Below are positions 1 to 12,152 of a stretch of 64,000 nucleotides of DNA, one piece after another (position 1 is the first letter of the stretch; every line of letters begins with the position of its first letter). The notes beneath the pieces were generated by a model. That model saw only the letters and a list, made by a program, of their open reading frames with translations, searched no databases and was not told the origin of the DNA. The DNA lies in NCBI GenBank assembly GCA_007115705.1, contig QXEO01000339.1, positions 8,825,122 to 8,889,121 on the forward strand. Direction: 5' to 3'. This DNA is from Dactylis glomerata (taxonomy: Eukaryota > Streptophyta > Magnoliopsida > Poales > Poaceae). A program made the translations under genes and the position numbers.

Positions 1-203
1 GTAGTATGTCTCAAATAATCACGCATACCGAATCTCAATAACTTGTTTTGCTTTATTTCATACGACTCGAGGGTCTGAGCCCCCGAGCGAAAAGAGAAAA
101 TACTCATACATATTGTCGAGATGACCCAAAGAACCCGACCTGTGGCCTCATGTTCTGGGTTCAGAGGGTCATAACTCAAAAGTTTCTTTTCGCTATATTC
201 CTT

Positions 204-1003
204 CTATGCATAGAACCGTCGTAGTTGCTCTGCGTTCCACGGGTTGCTCTCGTCTTTCCCCATTTTCTTGTCTTGTAGTCGATAAGCTCCTCCTAGTATT
301 ACCTCTGTTACGATGTAAGCTCCCACCCATGGGGACTCTAATTTGCCATGACCGTCTTGCTTTAATCGCAAGACTAAATCTCCCACCACGAAAGATCGTG
401 GACGAACTCGACTACTATGGTAGTTTCGTAGTTGCTCTGGCAAGTGCTACATCTCTTGCTTCATCATGTGCATCGACATCATCTTGAAGTGCTTCAGTGG
501 AGGTTGTCTCGTCGTAAGCCGCGATTCTTGGGGCTTCATGGGTGATCTTGACTGGAAGCACGCCTTCTGCACCATGGACCAGAAAGAAGGGGGTTTCTTG
601 AGTAGCCGCGTTGGGTGTAGTTCTGAGACTCCATAGCACGGAGGGTAGTTCGTCTACCCAAGCGTGTTTGGCTTTTTCGAGAGGTGCTAACAGCCACTTT
701 TTTATCCCGTTGCATATTAAACCATTAGCTTTTTCGACTTGTCCATTTGTCTTTGGATGCGCTACGGATGCGAATTTCAGTTTGATTTCCATACTTTCAC
801 GGTAGCTCTTGAACTCTTTTGATGTGAAGTTTGCCCCATTGTCCATGATGATGCTATGTGGTACTCCGAAGCGAAAAACAATAGACTTGATGAAGTTGAT
901 TGCGGCTGTGGAATCTTGGGTTGTTACGAGGGCTGCCTCTACCCACTTGGTAAATTTGTCGACTGCCACCAGCATGTAGACATGTCCTCCTGGCCAAGAT
1001 TTT
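204..1003 (-). pseudogene. Integrase core and C-terminal domain of gypsy element G
   Basis: The integrase would insert element cDNA into the host genome. The minus-strand frame from 975 reads MLVAVDKFTKWVEA, the usual start of the catalytic core. It is followed by IIMDNGANFTS, which holds the second catalytic Asp, and by HPKTNGQVEKANGLI, which holds the catalytic Glu. A frame change near 440 leads into a C-terminal piece with VGDLVLRL and ending EQLRRFYA at the stop at 204. The zinc-binding N-terminus and the start of the core are missing because the coding sequence is joined to an RNase H fragment near 1003. It is clearly a gypsy integrase and clearly broken. Confidence 0.88.
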
Positions 1004-2071
1004 CGCTAACGAAATATACTGGCCTTTGGACTCTGTGAGCTTTTCCTTCTTCGCATCTTTCGACTACTAATACTGTGCTCATCACTTGATGTGTTGCTGC
1101 AATATATAGTAGTAGCGGCTCCTTTTCCTTTGGCGCGACCAACACTGGCGGTGTGGAAAGCACTTTTTCAGTTGTGCAAAGGCTGTATCCGCTTCTTCTG
1201 TCCACTCGAATTTGTCGTCTAATTTTTTCATCAGTGCATAGAAAGGAAGTGCCTTTTCTCCTAACCGTGCAACAAATCGACTTAGTGCCGCGACGCGCCC
1301 TACGAGCTTCTGTACATCATGCAGCTTTGTTGGTTTCCCCATCGTTAGTATTGCTTGGATCTTCTCTGGGTTTGCCTCTATTCCCCTTGCTGATACCAGG
1401 AATCCCAGAAGTTGACCTGCGGATACCCCAAAAGAGCATTTTGTCAGGTTAAGCTTGAGCTTATACCTGTTTAAGTTGTCAAAGGTTTCTGCTAGATCAC
1501 TGATTAGTGACTCTTCTTTTCTTGTGGTGATGACCACGTTGTCGATGTAGACTTGAATGTTGCATCCTATTTGACTTCCGAGGCATTTTTGCATCATCCG
1601 CTGGTAGGTTGCTCCTGCGTTTTTTAAACCGAAAGGCGTGACTTGGTAGCAGAACACGCCGTATGGTGTGATAAAAGCTGTTTTTTCCTCATCTTCTTTC
1701 TTCAACTTGATCTGGTTGTAGCCAGAGTATGCGTCCAGGAAGGAAAGCTTTGCACACCCCGTTGTTGAGTCTATTATTTGATCAATGCGAGGTAGGGGAA
1801 AGGGATCCTTTGGACAGTGCTTGTTGAGAGACGTGTAGTCGACACATACTCTTTGTACGTCTGTGTTTTTCTTGGGGACGATAACTGGATTAGATACCCA
1901 AGTCGACGTTTTGATTTCTCGGATGAATCCTGCGTTTTCTAGCCTGTGTAGCTCGGACGCTATTGCTTTCCTTTTGGGTTCACCAAATCGTCTCAGTGGC
2001 TGCTTGACTGGCTTTGCTTTGGGATCCACGTTTAGTGCGTGCTCGACAAGTTCCCTGGGAACCCCTGGCAT
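1003..2071 (-). pseudogene. Reverse transcriptase and truncated RNase H of gypsy element G
   Basis: The frame from 2071 to 1082 is a long uninterrupted RT. It shows RVCVDYTSLNKHCPKD, DAYSGYNQI, YQVTPFGLKNAGATYQRMM and the catalytic box read as YIDN. The expected box is YxDD, so the second Asp is Asn here (codon AAC at 1538-1540 on the minus strand), a change that would be expected to inactivate the enzyme. The RT connection region LLGFLVSARGIEANPEKI follows. After a frame change, the next frame begins an RNase H (PPVLVAPKEKEPLLLYIA, then RPVYFVSENL) and stops abruptly near 1003, where integrase sequence starts. The rest of RNase H and the linker to integrase are deleted. Confidence 0.9.
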
Positions 2072-2230
2072 GTCGGAAGGACACCAGGCGAAGATTTCCC
2101 AGTGCTCACGAAGGAACTCGACAAGCGCGCTTTCCTATGCGGGATCCAGGTTTACTGCTATGGAGGTGGTCTTGTTTGGGTCCGTGGGGTGGACTTGGAT
2201 TTTCTTCGAGTCTTGGGTTGCGTCAAAAGC

Positions 2231-3193
2231 CTAATCTGGCAGGGATCGTCCAACGTCGGGTAGCACATTATGGTTGGTTTCGCCTTTCAACCTTGCGTAT
2301 TCTGCTGTCATGCCGAAACTTTGCACCAACCTGTTGAATTCTTTGTCACAAGTGTTGGATACTTCGAAACTGCCTTGAACTGTAATTGTTCCTTTAGGTC
2401 CTGGGATTTTGAGCATGAGGTATGCATAGTGGGGTACTTCCATGAACTTTGCAAATGCTGGGCGCCCCAGGATTGCATGATACTGTGAAGGCCAGTCCAT
2501 GACTTCAAATTCCAGCTTTTCTCTTCGATAATTGTTGCTATTGCTGAAGCAAACATCAAGTTCTATTTTCCCGAGAGGGTAGTTTGCGCCTCCTGGTACT
2601 ATTCCATGGAAAGAACAATCTGTTGGCTTTAGACTTTCAAGTGAAATGCACATTGCCTTCAGAGTTCTTGCGTATATTAGGTTTATGCCACTTCCTGCGT
2701 CCATGAATACTCGCCCGATGTCGTATCCGCCTATTTGCGCCTTTAACACCATTGGTGCGTGCCCTGGCCTGGGCACTTTCCTCGGGTGGTCTGCTCTGCT
2801 GAACCTGACTGGTTGATCGGACCATTGCAGGTATTCTGTAGTAGCTGGTGGTGATGATATTGCCAGGTTTACTTGTCTGGATATGCTCTTCCGCTCTTTC
2901 TTGGACTTTGGCACCAGTTGGATCATTGCAGATATATATACTTTTGACTCCAGATGCTTTGTGAGTCGTTGTATTTGGTATCCCTAACTCATACTTTTTC
3001 CTCCCTGTCGTGCTCCTTGATTTGAGTCCATGGCATTTTGCAACATTAGGAAGGTTCTGCAATCCTTCATCTGGTGGTTAGAAACTCTCTTCCCATCTAG
3101 GTACGCATGATGGATGCGACAAGGTCCATATAGCATGTCTTCTGCCGACGGGCCGGAGTATTTTGGTTTTTCTGTTCCCCGATTATTTCTTGT
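2231..3193 (-). pseudogene. Aspartic protease region and zinc-knuckle end of gag of element G
   Basis: The minus-strand frame from 2926 to 2231 includes GYDIGRVFMDAGSGINLIYA, a retropepsin-like active-site segment with Asp in the context DAGS, and FEVMDWPSQYHAILGRPAFA, the conserved second half of plant gypsy proteases. Upstream, between about 3190 and 3060, one frame reads CRIHHAYLDGK with a following H and C. That fits the C-x2-H-x12-H-x4-C type of finger common at the end of cereal gypsy gag proteins. A TAG stop near 3194 separates this from the gag frame. The protease would process the polyprotein; here the frames are disrupted. Confidence 0.75.
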
Positions 3194-3696
3194 CTAAAAC
3201 TCCTTGTTTTCATAGCCTTCCTTGTTCCTTCTGTCATATCCCCGGCTATCTGATTTCGCTTTGTGGCCTGTTGTGGATGGTGTTGATATATAGATCACCG
3301 AACAGTTGGGAACCCCAAGAGGAAGGTATGATGAGCACAACAACATTTTTCCCTCAGTAAGAAACCAAGGTTTATCAGTCCAGTAGGAGAAAGCCAAACT
3401 TAAGAAGGTGATGCTTGCTAGCTTCGTGACACTCCAACAAGGGCACCGTTTATGACACTTGTTAGTGCATCTTTAACTAGTAGCAACGCAGAACCTGCAC
3501 ACAACACAACCAAATACTTTGCTCCCAACTTACGATGAGGTTGTCAATCTCACTGGTTTGATGTAAACAAAGGTATGAGTGTATCGAGTGGAAAGCAATA
3601 GTAGTATGCGAGAAAGTAAACAGTGCGAGTAACAGTAAAACGGTGTAACAATGTAAAGGAAAATGGACCGGGGTCCACAGTTCACTAGTGGTGTCT

Positions 3697-5229
3697 TGAT
3701 ACGTTGCAAACGTATCTATAATTTTTGATGCTCCATGCTTGTTTTACACTAATTGCTATATGTTTTGTCTATACTTTGTGGCACTTTTATGATTTATTTG
3801 GACTAACCTACTAATAGTTGCAAAAGTGCACAATGTTCTTGTTTTACACTTTGATGTGTAGGAATTACCAAGAATACAAGTGGAAACCTTGTTGGAGTCA
3901 AATTGTGACTTTTCAGAAATCTGTGCCAGAACTTTTTTTGAAGATGGTCATGTTACGGGTCGAAGAAGGCATCAAACGGAAAACTCTTCAATTATAAAGT
4001 TGTAGGGAATTTCACGATGAACGTTCTAGACATAAAATTCACCTGATTCCGAGTCCGGACAACCGAGATAAGCCCGCTCCATTTCGGCCCAAGAAGGGGA
4101 GACGAGAATCCGAGAGACTATATAAAGAGAGGAACCCTAGCTCGTGGGGGACACCTCCTCCCACGAATTTGTAGCCACGAGAGCCACGTTTTCGCCTCCC
4201 CCATGGATCCCATCTCCATGGGGAAGGGCTCCCATGAAGCCATGAAGGAAGGGGGCTAAGGGGCAGCGCTCCCCATGATGCCGGCAGCGGGGGAGTCCCC
4301 CGCGCCGCCGCCGGTGCCACCGTTGCCGTCCGCGCCCCTCGCTGCTCATCTCCGCCATCTTCACCGCTATCTCCATCACCAACCCCTCCTATTATGCAGT
4401 GGTTCATTCTCCCACACACCTCTGTACCGTCCTATGTAAACATAGTGTTTGATGCTATACTATTTATCTTATGATCTATGTCATGTTTGCATAGTTTATT
4501 TGTTCTTAGATTGATTTGTTGAATGTCTTTGGTTTATTAGAGTTGTATGTTGATATGGTATTGTCCTTTGGTGTCCATTATATTTATGCGCGCATGGATT
4601 AAACATCTTAGGGTTAGTAGTATGTGCAAAAGGAAGGGGGTAGTTCTGCCGGAGTGACAGAAATCTGAGGACGGAAACCGGAATGTTGCACATATGGGAG
4701 TAAGAGGGCCATTAACTTAAGGCTATGGTTGGGGAAACCTTAATGCATTGTTAGTATTTGCGGATGCTTGCTAACAATCCAATCATATAGTACGTGTATT
4801 TCCAAGTAGTGCAGTGCTTGTATATTTAGCCTCTCTCACATAGAAAACTGCATCGAAGACAATGAACCCGATTTATTCGCTAATTGAACTTGTACAAAGC
4901 CACCACTATTACCACCACTTTCCACACTCATGGTACTGTTAGTTTATGATTACTTAGTATATTTTATTGCTGCAGCACTAACAATTACTTTCTTGTATTT
5001 ATTATCTTACAAAGCTATCTCTCATACTCGTATTGTTGCAATAGTTTTATTTCCTAGATGATGCAAACGTTTAGTGTGCGTAGAGTTGTATCAGCTGTTG
5101 ATAGAACTTGAGAGAACATTTATCCTACCTTTAGAGAGAACGTTTATCCTACCTTTAGCTCCTCGTTGGGCTCGACACTCTTACTTATCGAAAAGGCTAC
5201 ACACGATCCCCTATACTTGTGGGATAGCA
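3697..5229 (+). repeat. 5' LTR of element P
   Basis: It begins TGATACGTTGCAAACGTATC and ends TGTGGGATAGCA just before the primer site. Its first 800 bases recur at 9143-9947. A TATATAAAG near 4117-4125, about 420 bp into the LTR, is the likely promoter box. The GC-rich stretch that follows has no supported gene; the open frames there are inside the LTR. Confidence 0.85.
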
Positions 5230-5238
5230 AGACTTTTT

Positions 5239-5256
5239 CTAGCGCGTTGCCGGGGA
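5239..5256 (+). other. Degenerate tRNA-Asp primer binding site of P
   Basis: CTAGCGCGTTGCCGGGGA is a mutated form of TGGCGCCGTTGCCGGGGA, the complement of the 3' end of plant tRNA-Asp. It lies 9 bases after the LTR end, a spacing also seen in M2. Confidence 0.75.
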
Positions 5257-8200
5257 GCAATAGCGTGTGGGTGAATATTCTTGTGTGCACTTGTTTGCTT
5301 TATCTCTAAATAATTTTTACTTCCAGTTTTAAGTTGTTCTCTATCTTAGTATGGATAGGGAATGCGAATTAATAAAAAAAATAGTTGTACTTGTTACCTA
5401 AAAATGTTTTCAAAAAGGAAAGTGATTGAAAAGATGAGTAATGGTTAAGTGGGGGTCGACCTTGAACACTTGTGTTCATGCCTATGAAACCAAAACAAAT
5501 CTTTCCATGGAAGCTTTTTAGTTAAAAACTTGTACATATTGTGTATATTGTACATATTCCTCTGTACCATAAAAGTAAAGTGATAATTGTAGTTCATAGT
5601 TACTTGGAAGTTGATAGTTTTGCTTTGCTGTCCAAAAATAGATTTTCTGTGCTTCACCGTATAAAATATTTAAAATCACCAGAACGTGACATTGACCTAA
5701 AATTTCTTGAGTGCAAAGTAATGCTTATTGTTTTTATTTCATTAGACTAACTTTTTCTGATTTGAGTTACGTAGCTGTCTCAAAAAATTCGATTTTCACC
5801 GACTGTTCTGTTTAGACAGATTTTTGTGCTTCACTATATAAAATCGTGAAAAATCTTAGAGTAGTGTTTTGATCCGAAATTTTTGTGTGCATAAACCGGA
5901 GATTATGATCTGTCTTTATTTAGTTAGGTGTTTTTCGATTTAAGCTACCTAACTATCTCGTTGAGTGTCATCTTTACAGACTGTTCAGTTTTGACAGATT
6001 TTTTTAGTTTATTCAATATTGTACTTGGTGTTATTAGTTTCATTAGTTTTTCGACGGACGATGGAAATCATGAATACCTTAGTATATATAGTGGCTAATG
6101 TTGAGTTTATATTATCAAACTTGTCAATGCTTAAACATGAGTGGATTTTACTTAATGAGTACTAACCCTACTAATGAGTTTTGTGAAGTTTTATGTGGAT
6201 GTAGCTTATAAGTTCTAATCAATATGGTGATATGAGATGAACAAGAAGACACAAGAGCTCAAGCTTGGGGATGTTTAGGTGCATCCCAAGAACATGTCCA
6301 AAAAGATACAATCATCTAAGCTTGGGGATGCCCGAGTCATCCCCATATTCATCAATTAACATAAGGTTGTCTACTTCATGCTCTATATTACATATCCACA
6401 TGATATGTATTGTGTTAACTTGTATTATAATTGCTTTTATATGTCTTGGTTTTATCTTCTTTAGTTTTATTAGGCTCTTTATTTCGTTCTTATTGCTTCT
6501 ATACTTTCACTTATAATTTCAAAAGAACAAAAATAGTTTCTTTTATTTTGTTTCTTTGTTTGGTTCTCTATTTTGTGCCTAGCTCAAAGGCGTTAAAGAA
6601 AAGCACTCTTGAGAGATAACCCATTGTTTTATTTTTAGTACTTTTTCTTTTATTTGAGTCTTGGAAGTTATTACTACTGTAATAACCGCTCCTTATCCTT
6701 TTTATTCCGTTGTTGTGCTAAGAGAAGCCTCTAATTCGAGTGAGGTAAGATTTGGGGATGTTGCTGTCCTGAAACAGATTTTCGTACTGTACTGTAAATA
6801 TTCGTGAAAAATCTCTAAAAATCTTTTGGACCTGCGATTTCTTGTGCTTATTCCTCAGGTTATATCCAAACTTTCATTAGTCGAACACTTTTTGATTTGA
6901 GCAACAGAAAACCCCTTAAAAAATCAACCTTTGTCAGCTGTTCTGTTTTGACAGATTTCTGCCACTATTCGTTGTTGCCTCTCGCACGCTTTCTTTTTGA
7001 GTTCTTTCGATCACGGAACTTTTGGGGAAGTTGCTACAGTAGTATATGCTTTACATGTGGTGATTTTGAGTTGAAACCTGAAGCAAAAGAGTTTGATTCA
7101 TTGTTATGCTTACACTAATGTTGCTAATAGAATTGTGTTGAGTTTTGTATGAAGGAAGTTTTCAAGTGTAGGGATTGGAGAATGATGAGATGAGTTGAAG
7201 AATGGACAAAAGCTCAAGCTTGGGGATGCCCATGCAACCCCTAAGAAATATCCAAGAAGTACAAGCGTCAAAGCTTGGGGATGCCCCCGAGGCACCCCTT
7301 CTTCATCGGCAAAAATCAGGTCACCTTTCAAGACACTATATTTTTATTGCTTTATGCACTATGCGTTTTTCTTGGAGCGTCAGTTATTTTAGTTTTCAGT
7401 TTAGTTTAGTTTAGTTTGCTACAATAAATGGTTGGACCCCAACAAATTTCTTTTGAACGAGATGTACTCATTTTCATTTGCCAAGAACACTCAGTTTTTC
7501 ACTCTTATCGTTCAACGAGTGTTCTTCTTTTTCTGCTACTGCGTTTAGTTTTCAGTTTTCGCCTTGATTTTTGTTCAGATCTTCTTATATCTTTTTATCA
7601 AGGTGTATTTTTGCCTCTGGACCATATTGGTTTTCATCAAAAGAGTTGAGTTAAAAAAAGTTCGAATGGTGTTGGAAAAGAGAAAAAGATTTATGCAAAA
7701 AAGTGGTACAAAAAGGAGCTTGTTTAGACTGCGGCTTAGACTTTTGCATGTCATGCTTGATGTCTTTTTGATAGTATGCTTAGTGATTTTTGCTGTAGCA
7801 TGACTTATCTCAAATGACTGAGATTGCTTAATGAGCCTTTGAAAAAATCATGCGTTGTTTTTTATTATTTGGAAGCATTATTTTGGTTTTCTCCTTGATG
7901 CTTTATTTGGGTTGACTTGGCGCATGCTCACACATGTTAGACTCATACAAAGTCGCCATAAGCCTCTATGATCATTTAGTTTTTGACTTTTGATACCATC
8001 TTATGCTTCTTTTAATGTTGCTTTGTCGCTTTGCATGATTATGACCGTTATTGCTCTCTTAGTTGGTCGCTCCCAGTCTTTTGCTAGCCCTCTTTTTGTA
8101 CTGAGTATGAGCGCTACTCGTGCATCTAACTCCTAAAAATCAAGTTATTCCAATGTGTCCACTATAAATTCCTATGCATGGTATTTGCAAGCCATTCCAA

Positions 8201-9142
8201 GTAAAATTTTCATGTGCTACCTTTCAAAAAAAAACCTTCAAAATACTTCTCATTTTGTGACACTGTTTTCAGCTCATGGGGACGTAGTGGTCGGATTTGC
8301 TATCTTCCATATTGTTTTATTCCAAAAAGAAAAAAGGAAAGAAAAAAAGGCACTCCTCCATGGTATGTGAATGTTGGTGGGCACCCGATGAAATCGGTTA
8401 GTCATGGTTTGTGAAAGGAAAAAAAGGTGAGGAGCAGTGCCAAGCTTTATAAAAGAGCACCAAAGTGCCAATCTCTCTCTCAAAAACTTGCTTCATTTTT
8501 GTATGGAAGATAGTAAGAACCCCATTGCCAGTCGTTGACAAAGACAATCACCTCTCAAAACCAAATTTTTATCTCTCTGTTTTACAAATGAAAAGCTCTA
8601 GCACATGTTTAATCACTGCTTCCCTCTGCGAAGGGCCTTTCTTTTACTTTTATGTTGAGTCACCACCTTCTACCTTTATGTACTATCTAAGAGAGCATAG
8701 TTGTCATTCTGAGTATAATGTGCACTGTCCCAAAGTTTTCATAGATTGATTCATGATCATGGTTTCACTTGTTCTTAAATTATTTATATGTAGTCGCCCT
8801 TTTAAACTTGAAGGTGTCCTATGCATTTATGTTTTGCTATTCCATGAAGGACAAGATGAAAACTATTTGTTATGTTTTTCCATATGATTTCAACACACAT
8901 TTGACTTTCATTGTTTCATTATTCATGATCTTTCGTTTATGTTTCTTTTCATGTTATAACATGGTTGCTAAGTTTTTATTGTCAAGATTATGTCTCTTAT
9001 GCCCATGTTTTAAGTTCTTTGATCCCAGCACTCAATGCTTTACTTAGATGATAAGATTGTGATGGTGCATGTCACCTCAAAAATTATTCTTTTGTTATCA
9101 CTTACCTACTCGAGGACGAGCAGGAGTTAAGCTTGGGGATGT
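5257..9142 (+). other. Non-coding internal region of P with PPT-like hairpins
   Basis: No supportable coding sequence was found over about 3.9 kb; the short frames here lack homologous motifs. The region is AT-rich and includes Lys-codon-like A runs. It carries the motif AAGCTTGGGGATG at about 6262, 6318, 7218 and 7273, each followed by a reverse-complementary arm. The same motif at 9130-9141 serves as the polypurine tract next to the 3' LTR. Confidence 0.7.
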
Positions 9143-9947
9143 TGATACGTTGCAAACGTATCTATAATTTTTGATGCTCCATGCTTGTTTTACACCAATT
9201 GCTATACGTTTTGTCTATACTTTGTGGCACTTTTATGATTTATTTGGACTAACCTACTAATAGTTGCAAAATTGCACAATGTTCTTGTTTTACACTTTGA
9301 TGTGTAAGAATTACCAAGAATACAAGTTGAAACCTTGTTGGAGTCAAATTGGGACTTTCCAGAAATCTGTGCTAGAACTTTTTTCGAAGATGGTCACGTT
9401 ACGGGTCGAAGACGGAGTCAAACGGAAAACTCTTCAATTACAAAGTTGTAGGGAATTTCACGGTGAACGTTCTGGACATAAAATTCACCTGATTCCGAGT
9501 CCGGACGACCGAGATAAGCCCGCTCCATTGCGGCCCAAGAAGGGAAGACAGGAATCCGAGAGACTATATAAAGAGAGGAACCCTAGCTCGTGGGGGACAC
9601 CTCCTCCCACGAATTTGCAGCCACCAGAGCCACGTTTTCGCCTCCCCCATGGATCCCATCTCCATGGGGGAGGGCTCCCATGAAGCCATGAAGGAAGGGG
9701 GCTAAGGGGCGGCGCTCTCCATGATGTCGGCAGCGGGGGAGTTCCCCGCGCCGCCGCCGGTGCCGCCGTCCGCACCCCTCGCTGCTCATCTCCGCCATCT
9801 TCACCGCTATCTCCATCACCAACTACTCCTATTATGCAGTGGTTCATCCTCCCACACACCTCTGTACCGTCCTATGTAAACATGGTGTTTGATGCTATAA
9901 TATTTATCTTATGATCTATGTCATGTTTGCATAGTTTATTTGTTCTT
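9143..9947 (+). repeat. Truncated 3' LTR of element P
   Basis: It matches 3697-4505 and then stops at TTTGTTCTT. From TCTTTATAGG onward the sequence matches the M1/M2 LTR instead, as at 15685. The shared TCTT (9944-9947) marks a recombination junction. Confidence 0.85.
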
Positions 9948-10328
9948 TATAGGCGAAGGGGCGGCGCCAGAGGTGGGCCTGGGTGGCCCTCACCACAGGG
10001 CGGCGCGGGCCAGGGGCTGGTCGCGCCCCCTTGTGGTGTGGCCCCCCAGTGGCCCCCCTCCGTCTCCTCTTCGGACTTCTGGAAGCTTCGGTAAATTTCT
10101 GGATGTTCGGCTTTTGTTTCAACCAATTCCAAGAATATTTCCCGTGTAACTTTTCTGAAACACAAAAACAGCAGAAAACAGGGAACTGGCACTGTAGCAT
10201 CTTGTTAATAGGTTAGTTTCGGAAAATGCATAAAAACGCCACGAAGTGTAACGAAACACTAAGCAAATGGTGTAGGAACAAGCATGGAGCATCAAAAATT
10301 ATAGATACGTTTGAGACGTATCATGGCC

Positions 10329-12115
10329 TTCTCCGTTGCGGTATCTTCGCCTTTGCTTGCTCGCTCTGTCGACTTCTGGTGAATGTCCCCTTTTGTTGTT
10401 ATATGCGTCCTCTCCATCGGCAAATCTGTTGGCTACTTCCATTAACTTTGACACTGTCCTTGGCTTTGTTCTCCCTACCTCTTCCACGAGGTCCGAACGA
10501 TGAAGGCCGGCCAAAAAATCGTCTATTGCTCTTTCGTCGGAGACGTCTTCTGCGGAATTTTTGATGACACTCCAGCGTCGTATATAAGAGCGCAGAGTTT
10601 CATCTTTCCTCTGCACGCACGACTTAACTTCTTCCAGTGATGCTGGGCGTTTGTACATTAAGCGAAAATTTCTTGCGAATTGGCTTTCTAGTTCTCCCCA
10701 ACTCCCAATGGAATCGTTGGGTAGAGTGTTCAACCAGGACCATGCTGCGCCGGTGAGGTGTAACAGCAAACTTTGCATCGTCGTTTCTCTTGTTCCCCCG
10801 AGTATTTGTACTGCTTGCAGATAGTATGATAACCATAGCGTGGGTTCTTGCGACCCATCATATTTTTGCTGATCGTGTGGTAACTTGAATCCTTTGGGTA
10901 CTCGCGTTCTGCGAAGCCTGCGGGTAAAGCATAACGCGCCCATCTCTTTTTCGTCGTCTTCGTAGTTTTCTTCTTTCCACGCATGGCGCGCTTTGTTTAC
11001 TCTTGCTTGTGCTATTATATTCCTTGCGTCTTCCCTCCGTGTTTGACGCTTTTCGTCGCCTGACGACTTGCTTGTTTCGTTTTGCGAAGGTTGGCGCTTG
11101 AGTCCTTCCTTTCGCTTCTCCTTATGATATGTCACCTTTTTCTTTGGAAGATGTTTCCTTAGCCTGTCTTCTACCAACCCGAGGCTTCGTATTGCGGCTT
11201 GATGCATGTGCTCTCGCGGATCTCCGGGCTTTGGTTGTGTAGTTAGTAGATAAGCCTGTGCTGCTACCAGTGCTGCTTCTGGTGTTTCTTGCACAAAGTC
11301 CTCTTCCTCATCTGATGGGTGTGCACTTTCACTTTTCGTATGGCTTTCTTCTCTTGTCTGTGCTATTGTCCTCCTCTTGTGCTTCGGGTCTCTGCGCCTT
11401 TCTATGCTGGATTCTAATGCATCACTATATTCATCCCAATATCCTCCACTTGATGTGTTGTTGTTGTCTTGGCTTCTCATAAACATGTCTTTCTCCTCCC
11501 TCAACTTCTTTCTGTGCTGGTGCAGTGCATACTGATACCCCATCAGAACTTCCCTTCTTGAATCTGCGGGTACGTCCGTACCTAGATTAATGGCTGACAT
11601 GATCATTCTCCACTCTCCGGCGGAGACGTGAACTTTCTCCTTCTCCTTTTTGCCATTGCTCCTTAGTTTGTCAACTTGCATGTCGACCTCTTCATTGTCT
11701 GCGTGATTATTCTCTTCCACTACTTCAGTGATAATGACGCATAATTGGTGTATGCTTCTGGAGACGCCGCTGCTTTCGGTGGCAAACTCCCTTGGACTGT
11801 CGTGTGGCTTATCCACAGTTGCTCCCACATCGGGCTCTCCCCGAGTTTCATCGAATTCCTCGAGTTTCTTTTGCATATTTTCTGTTGCTGCGAGACTAAC
11901 CGGCGAGTTTACTTCGCTGGAAGAGCCCACGGATGATATAGACTTGGTGACTGTCTTTGTTTTGCCGATGGACCCGATTTCGCCGGATCCGAAAGACGAG
12001 TCAAACCTGAAGGTCCAATGTAGAAGCTCTGACTTCCGAACGTCAACTCCATCTCTTGACTTTCGTCAGCTGCTGGATTGCTATTGGCTAAAAGCGAAAA
12101 AGCCATCGAATTCAT
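10329..12115 (-). pseudogene. gag of gypsy element G, disrupted
   Basis: Gag forms the retrotransposon capsid. A minus-strand ATG at 12115 opens MNSMAFSLLANSN. About 55 codons later one frameshift near 11955 leads into the long frame that runs down to the M1 insertion. The long frame contains a Retrotrans_gag-type core: FKLPHDQQKYDGSQEPTLWL, LLHLTGAAWSWLNTLP, SWGELESQFARNFR and YIRRWSVIKNSAEDVSDERA. A charged Lys/Arg/Glu-rich stretch precedes it. The open frame ends at 10299 only because it enters the inserted LTR. The true continuation resumes at 3263 with HKAKSDSRGYDRRNKEGYE and hits a TAG at about 3194. The host frame is therefore continuous across the insertion once the duplicated TGGCC is taken into account. 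Confidence 0.88.
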
Positions 12116-12130
12116 GATTCCAACGCCCAG

Positions 12131-12150
12131 AGTCCCCACGGACGGCGCCA
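12131..12150 (-). other. Primer binding site of gypsy element G
   Basis: On the minus strand, three bases inside the LTR end, the sequence reads TGGCGCCGTCCGTGGGGACT. This is the TGGCGCCGTC...GGGGA primer-binding motif of many plant gypsy elements. I do not assign the tRNA. Its position between the LTR and the gag ATG at 12115 supports the element model. Confidence 0.8.
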
Positions 12151-12152
12151 AT

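Larger units (their letters stand above)
3697..9947 (+). mobile_element. Non-autonomous LTR retrotransposon P, 3' LTR truncated
   Basis: The 5' LTR is 3697-5229, the primer site about 5239-5256, the non-coding internal region 5257-9142, and the truncated 3' LTR 9143-9947. No gag or pol frame is visible inside. The internal region is similar in sequence to that of M2 on the opposite strand, so P and M2 are related but have different LTR sequences downstream of the shared terminus. By eye the overlapping LTR parts differ at roughly 4% of sites, which suggests an old insertion. The 5' junction is gtgtct/TGATACG; the 3' duplication was lost in the deletion. Confidence 0.85.
3269..10323 (-). mobile_element. 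LTR M1 (solo or remnant) inserted in gypsy gag; interrupted and deleted
   Basis: The pieces 3269-3696 and about 9944-10323 match the two ends of the complete LTR at 14412-16061. M1 starts TGTTGTGGATGG on the plus strand and ends ACGTATCA. It is flanked by TGGCC at 3264-3268 and 10324-10328, so M1 inserted into gag with a 5-bp duplication and no internal region remains. The intact relatives are about 1640 bp, but only about 800 bp of M1 survives. The middle was lost together with part of element P, which had inserted into M1 at 3696/3697. Confidence 0.88.
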
